A stretch of 50,655 nt of DNA from an uncultured Clostridia bacterium (GTDB taxonomy: Bacteria; Bacillota; Clostridia; Oscillospirales; Oscillospiraceae): positions 1-50,655 of the forward strand of contig CAMSIF010000005.1 in NCBI GenBank assembly GCA_947058885.1. The letters run 5' to 3'. Below the pieces are notes generated by a model, which had not been told where the DNA came from, made no database searches, and worked only from the letters and a program-made list of their open reading frames with translations. Below are positions 23,185 through 32,827 of the stretch, piece by piece (the first letter of the stretch is position 1; the number at the start of each line of letters is the position of its first letter). Made by a program: the position numbers and the translations under genes.

Positions 23185-23949
23185 TTATCCCCTCAATTGA
23201 TTAAATGTAGTCTCTATTTCATCCGAGGTGGTCACCATCTTCAGGTTGTAGCTGAAAGCCCTCTGCGCTTCGATAACCTTAATAAACTCGTGAGCCAAAT
23301 CTGTGTTGGACTGCTCCAGCAGCCCTCTTTTCACGGTTCCGGTGCCCAAATACAGCTGGCCGTTTCTCTCTGTCGGCACAAACCGGGAACTGTTGGTGTG
23401 CTGCATTCCGTCGTGGATGGCAAAGTCAAACACGCCCAGCGTAAAATCCTCGCTCTCCGCGTCCACGTTGTCCGGCTCCAGAACGATAAAATTGCCTTGG
23501 GGGTCCAGCACACAGCGGCCCTCGTTATCGCTGAGCCGCCACACTGAGATGGGTTCCAAAGGCTGGCCCGCCTCGTCCACGCCGTCGGGCTGTATCCAGA
23601 ACTGAGCCTTCATGAACGCGCCGTCCCGGGTGTAGGACACCTCGCCGCTGGCGGGGTCGTACAGGGCGAAAAAGCCGTCCCCCGCGATGGCGAAATCGTA
23701 GGGCATATCTGTCTCTATGTAGCCCCTGGTCGCGAAGTCCACCGTTGACTGAATAATCCGGGTACCGGTGCCCTTAGGCAGATTCTCGTCGTTAATTCCC
23801 AGCACGTCCCGGTTCATCAGGTCGCCGAAGGTCACCTGCTCCGCCCGAAAGCCGTGGGTATTGACGTTGGCGATATTGTTGGCCTGCACGTTCATGCGCA
23901 GCTGCTGCTGGTACGCGCCCACCGCAGCGCTGTAAAAAGACATATTCAT
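23185..23949 (-). CDS. flhP: Flagellar rod/hook-basal body protein, FlgF/FlgG family (FlhP-like)
   Basis: 254 residues from MNMSFYSAAV; upstream codons lack a site. The N-terminal rod motif is clear (QANNIANVNTHGFRAEQVTF). A YDFAIAGDGFFALYDP segment and the C-terminal NTDLAHEFIKVIEAQRAF helix follow, the standard FlgG-family ends. The middle is diverged. It is the second of two tandem rod genes, matching the flhO-flhP order of Bacillus subtilis, where both form the distal rod. The flhP symbol rests on that order; flgG or flgF are equally used for such genes. Confidence 0.85.
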   Translation of the reverse strand: MNMSFYSAAVGAYQQQLRMNVQANNIANVNTHGFRAEQVTFGDLMNRDVLGINDENLPKGTGTRIIQSTVDFATRGYIETDMPYDFAIAGDGFFALYDPASGEVSYTRDGAFMKAQFWIQPDGVDEAGQPLEPISVWRLSDNEGRCVLDPQGNFIVLEPDNVDAESEDFTLGVFDFAIHDGMQHTNSSRFVPTERNGQLYLGTGTVKRGLLEQSNTDLAHEFIKVIEAQRAFSYNLKMVTTSDEIETTFNQLRG

Positions 23950-24002
23950 AGCTTCATCACGCCTTTCTTTCCACTGGGCGGAGGACCGCCCCCTCACTGG
24001 AG

Positions 24003-24755
24003 TTACGCACGGCCAAGCTCTGTGGAGTCCTTGGTCATGATTTGGTCAAAAATTTTGCTCATCTGGGCCGCGCTCTGCAACGCGCGCTGGCTGGTCATCA
24101 TGTAGACCATCTCCTGCACCATATTCACGTTGGAACGCTCCACCCGTCCCTGATAAATCACGGAATTTTCACTGAGCTGCGCACCCTCGCCCACAAAGAG
24201 GCCCCGGTCATTGCGCTCCAGCTCTCCCGTATCCGGGAAAGCGTATATCCCCAGGCTGCCCAGGTAGTTACGGCCCCGCTCTGTATACAGCGCGCCGGTA
24301 CTGTCCGCGTAGATGTCGTCAGTCGTCAGCTGGATGGGCTGGCCCTCGCGGTCCAGCACCTGGCCTTGTCCAGCCAGGCACAGCATACCGTTGTCGTCCA
24401 GCACGAAGCTGCCCGAACGGGTGTAGCCCACTTCGCCGTCCCGCTGAACGGCAAAGAAACCGTCCCCCCAAATGGCAAAATCGAGAGGCAGTCCCGTCTC
24501 CTCCAGAGAGCCCTGGGTGAAGTCCGTATAGAGCTCACTGGGGGCCAGAATATAGGTCTCATTTCCCATCTCCGTGGAGACGGCCTTATTCTTGTTTCCC
24601 ACCCGGCTGATGAGCACGTCCTGGAAGGTACTGTCCGTGTACCGGTCTCCCCGGAAGCCCGCAGTAGAGATGTTGGTCATGTTGTGGGCTACCACGTCCA
24701 GACGCCGGCCCTGGCTCAGCATGGCGGAAGTTAAATTATAAAAGCCTTTATACAT
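24003..24755 (-). CDS. flhO: Flagellar rod/hook-basal body protein, FlgF/FlgG family (FlhO-like)
   Basis: 250 residues; GAGAGGAG precedes the ATG. The N-terminus (MYKGFYNLTSAMLSQGRRLD, then AHNMTNISTAGFRGDRYT) and the long C-terminal helix with SNVNMVQEMVYMMTSQRALQ are the paired coiled-coil ends of rod proteins. PLDFAIWGDGFFAVQ marks the conserved core. It follows fliA after 29 bases and precedes the FlhP-like gene. No FlgH/FlgI ring genes exist here, as expected in a monoderm. Confidence 0.87.
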   Translation of the reverse strand: MYKGFYNLTSAMLSQGRRLDVVAHNMTNISTAGFRGDRYTDSTFQDVLISRVGNKNKAVSTEMGNETYILAPSELYTDFTQGSLEETGLPLDFAIWGDGFFAVQRDGEVGYTRSGSFVLDDNGMLCLAGQGQVLDREGQPIQLTTDDIYADSTGALYTERGRNYLGSLGIYAFPDTGELERNDRGLFVGEGAQLSENSVIYQGRVERSNVNMVQEMVYMMTSQRALQSAAQMSKIFDQIMTKDSTELGRA

Positions 24756-24784
24756 ATTGCTGCTCCTCTCGTTTCAGGGTACTC

Positions 24785-25606
24785 TCACGCTTCCCCGTTC
24801 ATATAGCGTTTCATATACAGCTTCAGCTTCTGGATGGCCCGGGAGTGGATTTGAGAAATCCGCGGCTCGCTTACCTCCATCACCTGGGCGATTTCCTTCA
24901 TGCTGAGATTTTTTCGATAGTACAGGGAGACTACTAACTGCTCGTTCTCCCGCAAAGATGTAATGCCCTTTGTCAGCGTATCCAGCAGCTCCTGGCGAAG
25001 CAGGGAATCCTCCGGACGGCTGACGGAGTCCTGGTCCGCCACGTCCAGACCGCCGCCCTGCTCCCGGTCCTCAAAAATGGAGTCGAGGGAAAGGACGTTG
25101 CAAAGGGACGAATCCGCCAAATCCTCCTGGTACTGCTCCTGGCTGATGCCCAGACGTTTGGCCACCTCCTCGTCCGTGGGGTAGCGGCCCAGCTCCGAGT
25201 AAAGCTGCAAGCTTGCCTGGTCAATCTCCCTGGCCTTGCGCCGCACGCTTCGGGGCACCCAATCCTGCCGCCGGGCCAAATCAATGACCGCCCCCCGGAT
25301 ACGCTTAGAGACAAAGGTCTCAAATTTGATGCCCTTGTCGGGGTCGAATTTATCTACCGCCCCCACCAGGGCGAGAACGCCCTCATTAATAATATCATCC
25401 ACCTGAGCGAAGCTGGAGTAAACGCCCCGCACCTGTAAAGCGATACTCTTAACCAATCCCACATACCGCAGCGCCAGAGGCCATTTCAGCTCCTCGCAGC
25501 CGCTGCTCTTGTAAAGCAGAAGCAAATCCTCCTTGCTCATGGCGTCGATTTCCGCCTGGTTGTAGGGCAGTTCCATGGCGGCCGGCCGGTTCACCGGGCC
25601 GCTCAT
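24785..25606 (-). CDS. fliA: Flagellar sigma factor FliA/SigD (sigma-28)
   Basis: 273 residues. The ATG overlaps the flhA stop (ATGA). Sigma-70 family regions are present: region 2 ([21 protein letters not shown], then [29 protein letters not shown], the sigma-28/WhiG pattern), region 3 and a region 4 helix-turn-helix ([20 protein letters not shown]). It directs late flagellar and chemotaxis transcription. In this window the fliD promoter fits its consensus well, and a weaker candidate lies before yjfB. The anti-sigma factor FlgM is not in the window. flhF and flhG, usually between flhA and fliA, are missing. Confidence 0.95.
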   Translation of the reverse strand: MSGPVNRPAAMELPYNQAEIDAMSKEDLLLLYKSSGCEELKWPLALRYVGLVKSIALQVRGVYSSFAQVDDIINEGVLALVGAVDKFDPDKGIKFETFVSKRIRGAVIDLARRQDWVPRSVRRKAREIDQASLQLYSELGRYPTDEEVAKRLGISQEQYQEDLADSSLCNVLSLDSIFEDREQGGGLDVADQDSVSRPEDSLLRQELLDTLTKGITSLRENEQLVVSLYYRKNLSMKEIAQVMEVSEPRISQIHSRAIQKLKLYMKRYMNGEA

Positions 25607-27720
25607 ACCACCGCCGCCCTTCTCTCTGGCCTGCCTTGGGCCTCCCGGGGCAGCGCAACGTTACCCAGGGATTGGATTTGTACGTCACTGGTAATTTCGT
25701 TGAAGGCCAGGACATACAGGTTGGGATAAAACTGCGCCAGCATCCGGCTGAGGTAAATACGGATAACCTGGCTGGTAAGCACAATCGGCGTCTGGCTGAG
25801 GTCGTTGAACTTCTTGATGTGCTCCGCCAGCTGCGTAACAATCTGCTGCATCAAATCCGGGCCCATAGCCAGATAAATACCCTGTTCGTTCTTGCTGAGG
25901 GAGGAGATAACCCGCTTTTCCACCTCGGCGTCCAGGGTAACCACCCGCAGCTGGCCGTGCTCGCAGAAACGGCGGGTGATGGTACGGCTGAGAGCGGCGC
26001 GGATGTTCTCCGTGACCATATCCAAATCCTTGGTGTTGCTCAGAGCCTCCATCGCGGTCTCCAAAATCGTAGCCAAATCTCGGATAGGAACGCCCTCCCG
26101 CAGGAGGTTCTTCAAAATACGCTCCAGATGGGCGTAGGTAAGGACATTGGGTATAGCCTCCTCCACCACCTCCGGCGCGGTCCGCTTGAGGTTTTCCACC
26201 AGCTGGATGACCTCCGCCCGGCCTAACAACTCATAGGCATGGCTGCGGATGACCTCGCTCAGGTGGGTCTGCATGACGGACAGCGGGTCGATGACGGTAT
26301 AGCCATAGATTTCCGCCATCTCCTTGTTTTCCGGCAGAATCCACCGGGACGGAATGCCGTAGGCGGGCTCCACGGTTTCGATGCCGTCAATCTCGCCTGT
26401 GGGATTAGCGGGCTCCAAGGCCAAGTAGTAATCTACCAGGATTTCGCCCCGGGCCACCTCCTCGCCCTTGATTTTCACCGAATACTGGTTCGGTCCCAGG
26501 GAAGAGGCGTCATGGAAGCGGATGGAAGGAATCACGAAGCCCATCTCCTGGGCGTACTGCCGCCGGAAAATGACAATGCGGCTAATCAGCTTGCCGCCGC
26601 TGCTCTCATCCACCATGGGGATGAGGCTGTATCCAAACTCCATCTCAATGGGTTCCACTGTCAGGAGGCTGTAGACATTGTTGATATCCTTGTAGTAGTC
26701 ATTGGGGTTGGTCTGCACCTGCTGCTCCGCCGCCGGGGCCGCAGCGGCGGCCTCCGCCGCCAGGACCTCCGCCTTCTGGCGCTCCAGGCGGTTGGACATC
26801 CACCAGCCCGACGCAATCAGCCCGATGCCCACAATCAGCAGCGCCATATGCGGCGTGCCGGGGATCAGGCCTAAGAGAGTAATCACCATACCGGCGGTAA
26901 AGATTGCCCGGGGCTGGTTCGAGAACTGGTTGACCACGTCGTCGTTCAGACTGCCCTCGGAGACAGTCCGGGTAACAATCATGGCGGTAGCTGTGGAGAT
27001 CATCAGGGAGGGGATCTGGGAAACCAGACCGTCACCGATGGTAGCGATAGAATATGTCGAAAGCGCGGTGCTCATATCCATGCCGCCCATGGACACACCC
27101 AGAATCAGACCGCCAATAAAGTTAATGGCGGTGATAATGATACTCATGGTGGCGTCGCCCTTGACGAACTTGGTAGCACCGTCCATTGCGCCGTAGAAGT
27201 CGGCCTCGCTCTGAATCTTGGCCCGGCGGATTTTTGCGCCCTGTTCGTCAATGAGGCCGGAGCTCAAATCCGCGTCGATGGCCATCTGTTTACCGGGCAT
27301 AGCGTCCAAGGTGAAGCGGGCAGCTACCTCGGAGACGCGTTCCGCGCCCTTGGTCACCACGATCATCTGCACCAGGACAATAATCAGAAAGATAATAACG
27401 CCCAGGACGATGTTTCCCTGGGTAATCATCGTACCGAAGGACAAAATAACGTTGCCCGCGTCACCGTTCCTGCCAAGAATCTGCCGGGTGGTGGAGACGT
27501 TCAGTCCCAATCGGAACAGCGTCGTAATCAGCAATAAGGACGGGAAAATGGAAAAATCCAACGCGTCCGAAACGGTCATCGTAATCACCAGAATCAGCAT
27601 GGACAGGGAGATATTGACGACCAACAGCACATCCAGCAGCTGGGTGGGCAGGGGGACGATGATAAAGAGCACGATGACGACCACTGCGATTGCTATGCTG
27701 TTTTGGAGAATTCGCTTCAT
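25603..27720 (-). CDS. flhA: Flagellar export gate protein FlhA
   Basis: 705 residues from the ATG after AAAGGACACGGGCC. The N-terminal half has about eight hydrophobic helices starting [19 protein letters not shown], with the conserved [12 protein letters not shown] and the cytoplasmic FHIPEP-family loop ([20 protein letters not shown]). The C-terminal half is the large cytosolic domain that docks chaperone-substrate complexes (for example [15 protein letters not shown] and the final conserved helices). FlhA forms the nonameric gate of the flagellar type III export apparatus. The gene follows flhB and overlaps fliA. Confidence 0.96.
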   Translation of the reverse strand: MKRILQNSIAIAVVVIVLFIIVPLPTQLLDVLLVVNISLSMLILVITMTVSDALDFSIFPSLLLITTLFRLGLNVSTTRQILGRNGDAGNVILSFGTMITQGNIVLGVIIFLIIVLVQMIVVTKGAERVSEVAARFTLDAMPGKQMAIDADLSSGLIDEQGAKIRRAKIQSEADFYGAMDGATKFVKGDATMSIIITAINFIGGLILGVSMGGMDMSTALSTYSIATIGDGLVSQIPSLMISTATAMIVTRTVSEGSLNDDVVNQFSNQPRAIFTAGMVITLLGLIPGTPHMALLIVGIGLIASGWWMSNRLERQKAEVLAAEAAAAAPAAEQQVQTNPNDYYKDINNVYSLLTVEPIEMEFGYSLIPMVDESSGGKLISRIVIFRRQYAQEMGFVIPSIRFHDASSLGPNQYSVKIKGEEVARGEILVDYYLALEPANPTGEIDGIETVEPAYGIPSRWILPENKEMAEIYGYTVIDPLSVMQTHLSEVIRSHAYELLGRAEVIQLVENLKRTAPEVVEEAIPNVLTYAHLERILKNLLREGVPIRDLATILETAMEALSNTKDLDMVTENIRAALSRTITRRFCEHGQLRVVTLDAEVEKRVISSLSKNEQGIYLAMGPDLMQQIVTQLAEHIKKFNDLSQTPIVLTSQVIRIYLSRMLAQFYPNLYVLAFNEITSDVQIQSLGNVALPREAQGRPERRAAVV

Positions 27721-27796
27721 GGCCCGTGTCCTTTCTTTCAACGGTTGGGTTTACAGTTTATAATCAAACGCCTGAAACAGGGCGGATTTTTCTTTC

Positions 27797-28870
27797 TTAA
27801 TGAGCGGCGGGGGGCTGCTGATCCAGTTTCAGCACGTAGACCAGTATTTCCGCCACGGGGCCGTAAAATTCCGGAGGAATCTCCCGGTCCAGGTCTGTGG
27901 CGGCGTACAGGGAACGGGCCAGGGAAACATTTTCCACCACCGCCACGTTATTTTCCTCGGCAACCGCCACAATTCGCAGGGCCAGCTCATCCAGTCCCAT
28001 AGCCACCACTACCGGCGCGTTGTCCTGGTCCGGTTTGTACCGCAGGGCTACCGCCACGTGGGTCGGGTTACGGATAACCACGTCTGCCCGAGGCACCTGC
28101 TGCATCATACGCTGCTGGGCCCGTCTGCGCTGGATTTCCTTGATTTTACCTTTAACCTTGGGGTCGCCCTCCATCTGTTTGTACTCTTCTTTGATTTCCT
28201 GCTTGGACATCCGCAGGTCCTTTTCATAACTCCACCATTGATAGAGGTAGTCGAAAAAAGCTACTACAGTAAAGGCAACCACCACTTGAAGCAGCAGTTG
28301 AAAAATGTGGTCGAAAAGGATCTTGCAGGCCGCGCTGAGCTCCATATCCAGGAAGCGGTAAAAATCCAGCGCAGCCTCATTGAAATAGCGGTAAATCAGA
28401 AATAGCAGCACGCTGATCTTCAGCAGGTTTTTTACCAGCTCCACCAGGCTCTTAAGGGAAAAGAGACGCTTGATTCCCTGTAAGGGGTTGAGCTTGCTGA
28501 GCTTTGGCTTCAAGGGTTCCGTCGAAATAAGAAGCTTTGTTTGAGAAAAGGTGGCGATACTGTTCATCAGAATGGTTACGATCAAAAACGGACCCGCCAC
28601 CACCGCTACAATAGATATGCAGCTGTAAATCAACTCCTGGGAAATGTCCGGCAGCATACCGGGGTAGCTGTTTCTAATATAGAAAAAGCAGATTTCAAAA
28701 AGGTTTCCCGCCTCTTGCAGCACCGTATTGGACATTAAGCGCAGCATCACCAGCGTTCCCACCAGCGTAGCTACCGCGACGACATCCCGACTCATGACGA
28801 CGTGGCCTTTTTTTCGTTCATCACGCCGTCGTTTCGCAGTCGGTTTTTCGGTTTTAGACGAGTCGGCCAC
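27797..28870 (-). CDS. flhB: Flagellar export switch protein FlhB
   Basis: 357 residues. Start is a GTG after AAAGGGGGGATC, giving the family-typical (M)ADSSKTEKPTAKRRRDERKKGHV; no ATG fits. Four transmembrane segments lie between about 30 and 215, followed by a cytosolic domain with the autocleavage site NPTH (268-271). Self-cleavage between N and P switches export from rod/hook to filament substrates with the help of FliK, which is encoded upstream. The fully intact motif implies a functional switch. Confidence 0.96.
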   Translation of the reverse strand: MADSSKTEKPTAKRRRDERKKGHVVMSRDVVAVATLVGTLVMLRLMSNTVLQEAGNLFEICFFYIRNSYPGMLPDISQELIYSCISIVAVVAGPFLIVTILMNSIATFSQTKLLISTEPLKPKLSKLNPLQGIKRLFSLKSLVELVKNLLKISVLLFLIYRYFNEAALDFYRFLDMELSAACKILFDHIFQLLLQVVVAFTVVAFFDYLYQWWSYEKDLRMSKQEIKEEYKQMEGDPKVKGKIKEIQRRRAQQRMMQQVPRADVVIRNPTHVAVALRYKPDQDNAPVVVAMGLDELALRIVAVAEENNVAVVENVSLARSLYAATDLDREIPPEFYGPVAEILVYVLKLDQQPPAAH

Positions 28871-28915
28871 CGCTTGATCCCCCCTTTGCCAGCCGTCCAG
28901 CCCCAAAACGGGGCG

Positions 28916-29680
28916 CTATCCCGCCATCATTGCCAGCAAATCCTGAACCGACTGGAGCATTTTTACCTCAACACCCATCAAAAACTCACTGAAGGGCACA
29001 ATCAGCAGAAACTCCAGACCTAGGCCAATAATCACCTTTAAGTCAATATTGATGACAAAAACATTAATCTGCGGGATCACTTTCATAAGGATGCCCATAC
29101 TGATCTGACCTAACAGCTCCGCCGCCAGAACCGGCATACAAAGCTTAATTGCCAGTATCGTACACTCCACAAACAGCTCCGCCACGGCCCAGTAGAGGTC
29201 CCTTCCCAAGGTCACCTGACCGAAAGGAACAATGCGGCCGGAAACCAGAAAAATCCTCATCAGAGTATGATGCCCGTTCGCCAGAAAGAACAGGAGCATC
29301 ATCATGGTATTCAGCATGGTGGCGGAAACAGACACCGAGGACTGGCTGCCGGGATCGTAGGTTTTCCCCATGGACATACCCATCTGCATGTCGATGGTTT
29401 CGCCTCCCAGCAACGGGATATAGAAAAACATATTCATCGCCAGCCCCAGAATATATCCTACAGCCAGCTCTAAAAGGATAATTACCGCCATTTCCAGAAT
29501 AGTGTCCGGAACTGCCGGGCGGTCGCTTGTAATGGTAAAGGCCGTGAGGGCCATCAGTAGAACCAGGCCGCTCTTGAATCTGCCCGGAACGCCCCGCCGC
29601 ACTAACAGCGGATTAAACAGGATACAGCCGCTCATCCGGGCGAGGATCACAAAAAACAGGTTTAATTCCGCCCAATCCAA
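28916..29680 (-). CDS. fliR: Flagellar export gate protein FliR
   Basis: 254 residues. Start is TTG, 6 bases after AGGAGGCG, giving MDWAELNLFFVILARMSGCI; the next ATG would cut into the first helix. It is an integral membrane protein with about six hydrophobic segments and the conserved ETIDMQMGMSMGKTYDP loop. It forms the core gate with FliP and FliQ, whose genes lie just upstream with short spacing. Confidence 0.93.
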   Translation of the reverse strand: MDWAELNLFFVILARMSGCILFNPLLVRRGVPGRFKSGLVLLMALTAFTITSDRPAVPDTILEMAVIILLELAVGYILGLAMNMFFYIPLLGGETIDMQMGMSMGKTYDPGSQSSVSVSATMLNTMMMLLFFLANGHHTLMRIFLVSGRIVPFGQVTLGRDLYWAVAELFVECTILAIKLCMPVLAAELLGQISMGILMKVIPQINVFVINIDLKVIIGLGLEFLLIVPFSEFLMGVEVKMLQSVQDLLAMMAG

Positions 29681-29690
29681 GCCGCGCCTC

Positions 29691-29957
29691 CTAACCGCCC
29701 ATCAGCATCAGCTGGAAAAGCTTTCTGGCGTATTCCAACAAATTCTCCATCATCCAGCCGCCGCCAATGAGCAGCACGCCGCCCACGATAACGACCTTGA
29801 AAATGAACTGGAGGGTCTGCTCATGAATCTGCGTGACAGCCTGGAAAAGCGCGAGGAAGATGCCTACCACCATACTAAGGAGCAGCATGGGGCCGCTGAC
29901 TTTCACAACTACCCAAATACCCTCCCGGAAGGCCTCCGCTACCGTATCGACACTCAT
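29691..29957 (-). CDS. fliQ: Flagellar export gate protein FliQ
   Basis: 88 residues, the family's usual size. It has two transmembrane hairpin helices (VVVKVSGPMLLLSMVVGIFLAL and FIFKVVIVGGVLLIGGGWM) joined by the typical QAVTQIHEQTL loop. The ATG after GAGGAGAGGAGCGG is chosen over longer frames. It is part of the FliP5Q4R1 gate. Confidence 0.93.
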   Translation of the reverse strand: MSVDTVAEAFREGIWVVVKVSGPMLLLSMVVGIFLALFQAVTQIHEQTLQFIFKVVIVGGVLLIGGGWMMENLLEYARKLFQLMLMGG

Positions 29958-29973
29958 CTCTCCGCTCCTCTCC

Positions 29974-30642
29974 TCAGTACCGGATACCGCTGACCAAGGT
30001 TTCAAAGAGCAGCGGCCAGCCGTCCAGCATGATAAACAGCAGAATCTTGAAGGGCGTGGAAATCATGGAAGGCGGCAGCATCACCATGCCCATACTCATA
30101 AGGGTAGAGGACACGATAATGTCAATGAGCAGGAATGGGATATACAGCAGGAATCCAATCGTAAAGGCTGTTTTCAGCTCCGTGGTCACATAGGCGGGCA
30201 TGATTACCCGCATAGGCAGCTGCCTGGCCTCGTCCTGACTTTGAGGGACAGGCTCGCCGGCGATGTTGCAGTACATCTCCATACTGGGGATTTCCGTCTG
30301 GTTGAGCATATACTCCTTCAACGGCACCTGAGCCCGTTCAAAAAACTCCTCCTGCGTAATATCCCCAGACGTATAGGGGTCGAAAGCGTCGTTTTTAATG
30401 GAATCCAACGTTGGCGTCATACTGAACAGTGTCAAAATCATCGCCATTCCCACCAGCACCATATTGGGCGGGTTCTGCTGGGTACCCATGGCGGTGCGCA
30501 GGAAGGAGAAGACCATCACATATCTAGTAAAGGAGGTCATCATCACCACCAACGACGGCAGCAGTGTAACAACCGTCATCAGCAGCATGATATCCAATGC
30601 CTGCACATTGGAGCCGTTGACGTTAATTAACGCGTCGGTCAT
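29974..30642 (-). CDS. fliP: Flagellar export gate protein FliP
   Basis: 222 residues from the ATG after AGGAGGTACGGGAG. Family blocks are clear: LLMTVVTLLPSLVVMMTSFTR, the LRTAMGTQQNPPNMVL segment and AFTIGFLLYIPFLLIDIIVSS. No cleaved signal peptide is evident; the N-terminus is short, as in many Gram-positive FliP proteins. FliP builds the pentameric ring of the export gate. The gene starts 22 bases after fliO. Confidence 0.95.
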   Translation of the reverse strand: MTDALINVNGSNVQALDIMLLMTVVTLLPSLVVMMTSFTRYVMVFSFLRTAMGTQQNPPNMVLVGMAMILTLFSMTPTLDSIKNDAFDPYTSGDITQEEFFERAQVPLKEYMLNQTEIPSMEMYCNIAGEPVPQSQDEARQLPMRVIMPAYVTTELKTAFTIGFLLYIPFLLIDIIVSSTLMSMGMVMLPPSMISTPFKILLFIMLDGWPLLFETLVSGIRY

Positions 30643-30664
30643 GCTCCCGTACCTCCTCTCGCCC

Positions 30665-31024
30665 TCATTTCTTCTCCCGCGCCCGCCTGAGCAGCGCACG
30701 GAAATCCGGGGGTTTTCCGGACGCCGGTCCGTCCGAGGGGGGAGGGGCGCTCCACAGCTCTCCCTCCTCCTCTGTCAGTTCGGCCAACAGGGAGAATCCA
30801 GAGGGAGAACTGCCAAGTAAAAAGTATCTGTTTGCAGCCTGAACAACCAGCAGAGACTGGTCCCTGCCCAGAGAAACCCGCTCCAGCACGCGTATGCGGC
30901 CCGCTCCTGACAGTCCAAAGCGGCCGGCCAGCCCCATCCCCGCCCAGCGGGTGAAGAGGTAGCTGCCGCCCAGGACAAGCAGGAGCACTAGCAGGATACC
31001 GAGCAAGGAGAATACCCCCTGCAT
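30665..31024 (-). CDS. fliO: Flagellar biosynthesis protein FliO
   Basis: 119 residues; a single N-terminal transmembrane helix (VFSLLGILLVLLLVLGGSYLF) is followed by a small cytosolic domain with RIRVLERVSLGRDQSLLVVQAANRYFLLG, the FliO pattern. A basic/Pro-rich tail ends the protein. The ATG shares its A with the cheY stop (TGATG). FliO assists assembly of the FliP ring. The order cheY-fliO-fliP-fliQ-fliR matches the Bacillus fla/che operon. Confidence 0.9.
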   Translation of the reverse strand: MQGVFSLLGILLVLLLVLGGSYLFTRWAGMGLAGRFGLSGAGRIRVLERVSLGRDQSLLVVQAANRYFLLGSSPSGFSLLAELTEEEGELWSAPPPSDGPASGKPPDFRALLRRAREKK

Positions 31025-31389
31025 CAGGGTTCGCCCACAATAGAGGTAACTGTTTTCAGAACGCGCTCAATTTTAAAAGGCTTAACGATAAAGTCCTTCG
31101 CACCGGAACGGATCGCGTCGATAACCATCGTCTCCTGGCCCATAGCGGAGCACATCACCACGTTGGCGTTGCCGTCAGCGGCACGGATGGCCTTGAGGGC
31201 CTCCAGGCCGTCCATATTGGGCATAGTAATGTCCATAAGGACCAGATCCGGCTTCAGCTCATTGAACTTCTCCACGGCGTCCGCGCCGTCCACAGCCTCG
31301 TGCAGATCAGTATAACCAGCCTTACTGAGACCGTCCTTGACTACCTTGCGCATAAAAGCGGCATCGTCAACCAAAAGAATTCTAGCCAT
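31024..31389 (-). CDS. cheY: Chemotaxis response regulator CheY
   Basis: 121 residues, a single receiver domain. It has the acidic pair DD (8-9), phospho-acceptor Asp in LVLMDITMPNMDG, Thr/Ser in MCSAMG and Lys in FIVKPF. A perfect AAGGTGG site precedes ATG. CheY-P binds FliM and FliY at the switch, and CheC and FliY dephosphorylate it. The gene lies directly after fliY and is fused by one base to fliO. Confidence 0.96.
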   Translation of the reverse strand: MARILLVDDAAFMRKVVKDGLSKAGYTDLHEAVDGADAVEKFNELKPDLVLMDITMPNMDGLEALKAIRAADGNANVVMCSAMGQETMVIDAIRSGAKDFIVKPFKIERVLKTVTSIVGEP

Positions 31390-31436
31390 TATAATCCACC
31401 TTTTCTTGTAATTTGTTATAAATCCAGCCGGGACCC

Positions 31437-32813
31437 TCAGGGGTTCGCCAGCTCATTGATGTCGGGTTTCTGCAAAATCTCGGTAATGCGGATGCCGAAG
31501 TTATCGTCGATGACCACCACATCGCCTCTGGCAATGCATTGGCCGTTGACCAACAGGTCCACCTGGTCGCCCGCCAGCTTGTCAAGGACCACCAGGGAGC
31601 CCTTGGAAAAGGCGATAATGTCCTGGATTTTCCGCCGGGTGCGGCCAATCTCCACCGCCACCTCCAGGGATACGGACATAATAAGGTCCAGATTCTGCTG
31701 CTGCTCCTCGTTCAGACGGTTTTCGTCATCCAGCTCCTGCATCTTCGGGGCTTTTGCGTTGATAACCTTGGGTTCAGGCGGCTGAGGCTGGGCCATCTGT
31801 TGGGGCGGGTACATGTAGTAAGGATACGGGGGATATGGATAGCCGCCGGGGGCCTGGGGCGGATACGCGGGATAGCCGCCCGGCATCTGCTGCGGATAGC
31901 CAGGGACCTGCTCCGCTCCCATGGGGGCCGCCTGCGGCGGCATCTGCGAAGACGTCACCGGCTGCTGGGGCGGGGTCTGAGGCTGCTGGACAGGGGCCGG
32001 TTCGGAACCGCCGCCGCCCGACAGGAGGCGTTCAATTTCCTCCTGACTCATCACGCCGCCGCTGGACTCCGCCGCCGGGGCGGGAGCCGGGGCCGGTTCA
32101 GAACCGCCGCCTGACAGAAGGCGTTCAATTTCCTCCTGGCTCATCACGCCGCCGCTGGATTCCGCCGCCGGGGCGGGAGCCGGAGCCGGTTCCGGCTCTG
32201 CGGAGACCGGCACATCCATCTCCAGACCAAAGCCCTTTACCATATCCCTGGCCAGCTCCACGCTCATGACGTTCATGAACTCGCTCTCCAGGACGCCCTC
32301 GATAGCCAGCTTAAAGCTGACCACCACTACGGGTCCCTTTTCCACCGGGAAGTGTTCCCGCCGGACCGTATCCAAATCTTCCAGCTCAAAGGACTCCGGG
32401 GTGGAGATGTTGACCATCATTCCCAGAAAATCGCTCATGGCGGTGGAAGCCGCGCCCATCATCTGGTTCATCAGCTCGCATACGCAGCTGATGCTCAGCT
32501 CGTCCAGGACGAACTCCTCGTCCGGCGTCTCCGAGCCAAGCAGGATGTCCACGATTGCCTTTACGTCGCTGCGCTTAAGCAGCATGATATTGCTGCCGTC
32601 CAGGCCGCAGACGTATTTGATTTCCACGCCCACAGCCGGGTCCACATCTCCCAGCTCAAAATCCTCCGCGTTGATGACTCTAACGGTAGGCGTCGTGATA
32701 TCCACCCGGTGATCCAGCATATTAGAGACCGCCGTAGCGGAGGAACCCAGGCTGATATTCATGATCTCACCGATGGCGTCGATAACCATCGGGCTAAAAA
32801 TACTCTCTCCCAT
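31437..32813 (-). CDS. fliY: Switch phosphatase FliY (CheC-like plus FliN domain)
   Basis: 458 residues. The N-terminal CheC-like domain (1-200) has both phosphatase motifs intact: DAIGEIMN and SCVCELMN. The C-terminal FliN/SpoA domain (about 355-458) contains VSLEVAVEIGRTRRKIQDII and VVVIDDNFGIRITEIL. Between them lies a long Pro/Gln/Tyr-rich linker (about 205-350). Bacillus FliY starts with a short LSQDEIDALL-type motif; here the protein begins straight in the CheC-like domain. Two copies of MSQEEIERLLSGG (224-236 and 255-267) lie in the linker instead. It forms the C-ring with FliM and FliG and removes phosphate from CheY-P. Confidence 0.95.
   Translation of the reverse strand: MGESIFSPMVIDAIGEIMNISLGSSATAVSNMLDHRVDITTPTVRVINAEDFELGDVDPAVGVEIKYVCGLDGSNIMLLKRSDVKAIVDILLGSETPDEEFVLDELSISCVCELMNQMMGAASTAMSDFLGMMVNISTPESFELEDLDTVRREHFPVEKGPVVVVSFKLAIEGVLESEFMNVMSVELARDMVKGFGLEMDVPVSAEPEPAPAPAPAAESSGGVMSQEEIERLLSGGGSEPAPAPAPAAESSGGVMSQEEIERLLSGGGGSEPAPVQQPQTPPQQPVTSSQMPPQAAPMGAEQVPGYPQQMPGGYPAYPPQAPGGYPYPPYPYYMYPPQQMAQPQPPEPKVINAKAPKMQELDDENRLNEEQQQNLDLIMSVSLEVAVEIGRTRRKIQDIIAFSKGSLVVLDKLAGDQVDLLVNGQCIARGDVVVIDDNFGIRITEILQKPDINELANP
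31995..32183 (-). repeat. Tandem ~95-bp repeat in the fliY linker
   Basis: Two in-frame direct repeats (31995-32090 and 32091-32183) differ by a few substitutions and one codon. Each encodes EPAPAPAPAAESSGGV followed by MSQEEIERLLSGGG. This duplicates a switch-peptide motif. Confidence 0.85.
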
Positions 32814-32827
32814 CGGGATTCGCTCCT

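Noticed and set aside
25603-30642. Non-flagellar type III secretion system
   Set aside because: FlhA/FlhB/FliPQR are accompanied by hook, rod, stator, C-ring and sigma-28 genes, so this is the flagellar export apparatus.
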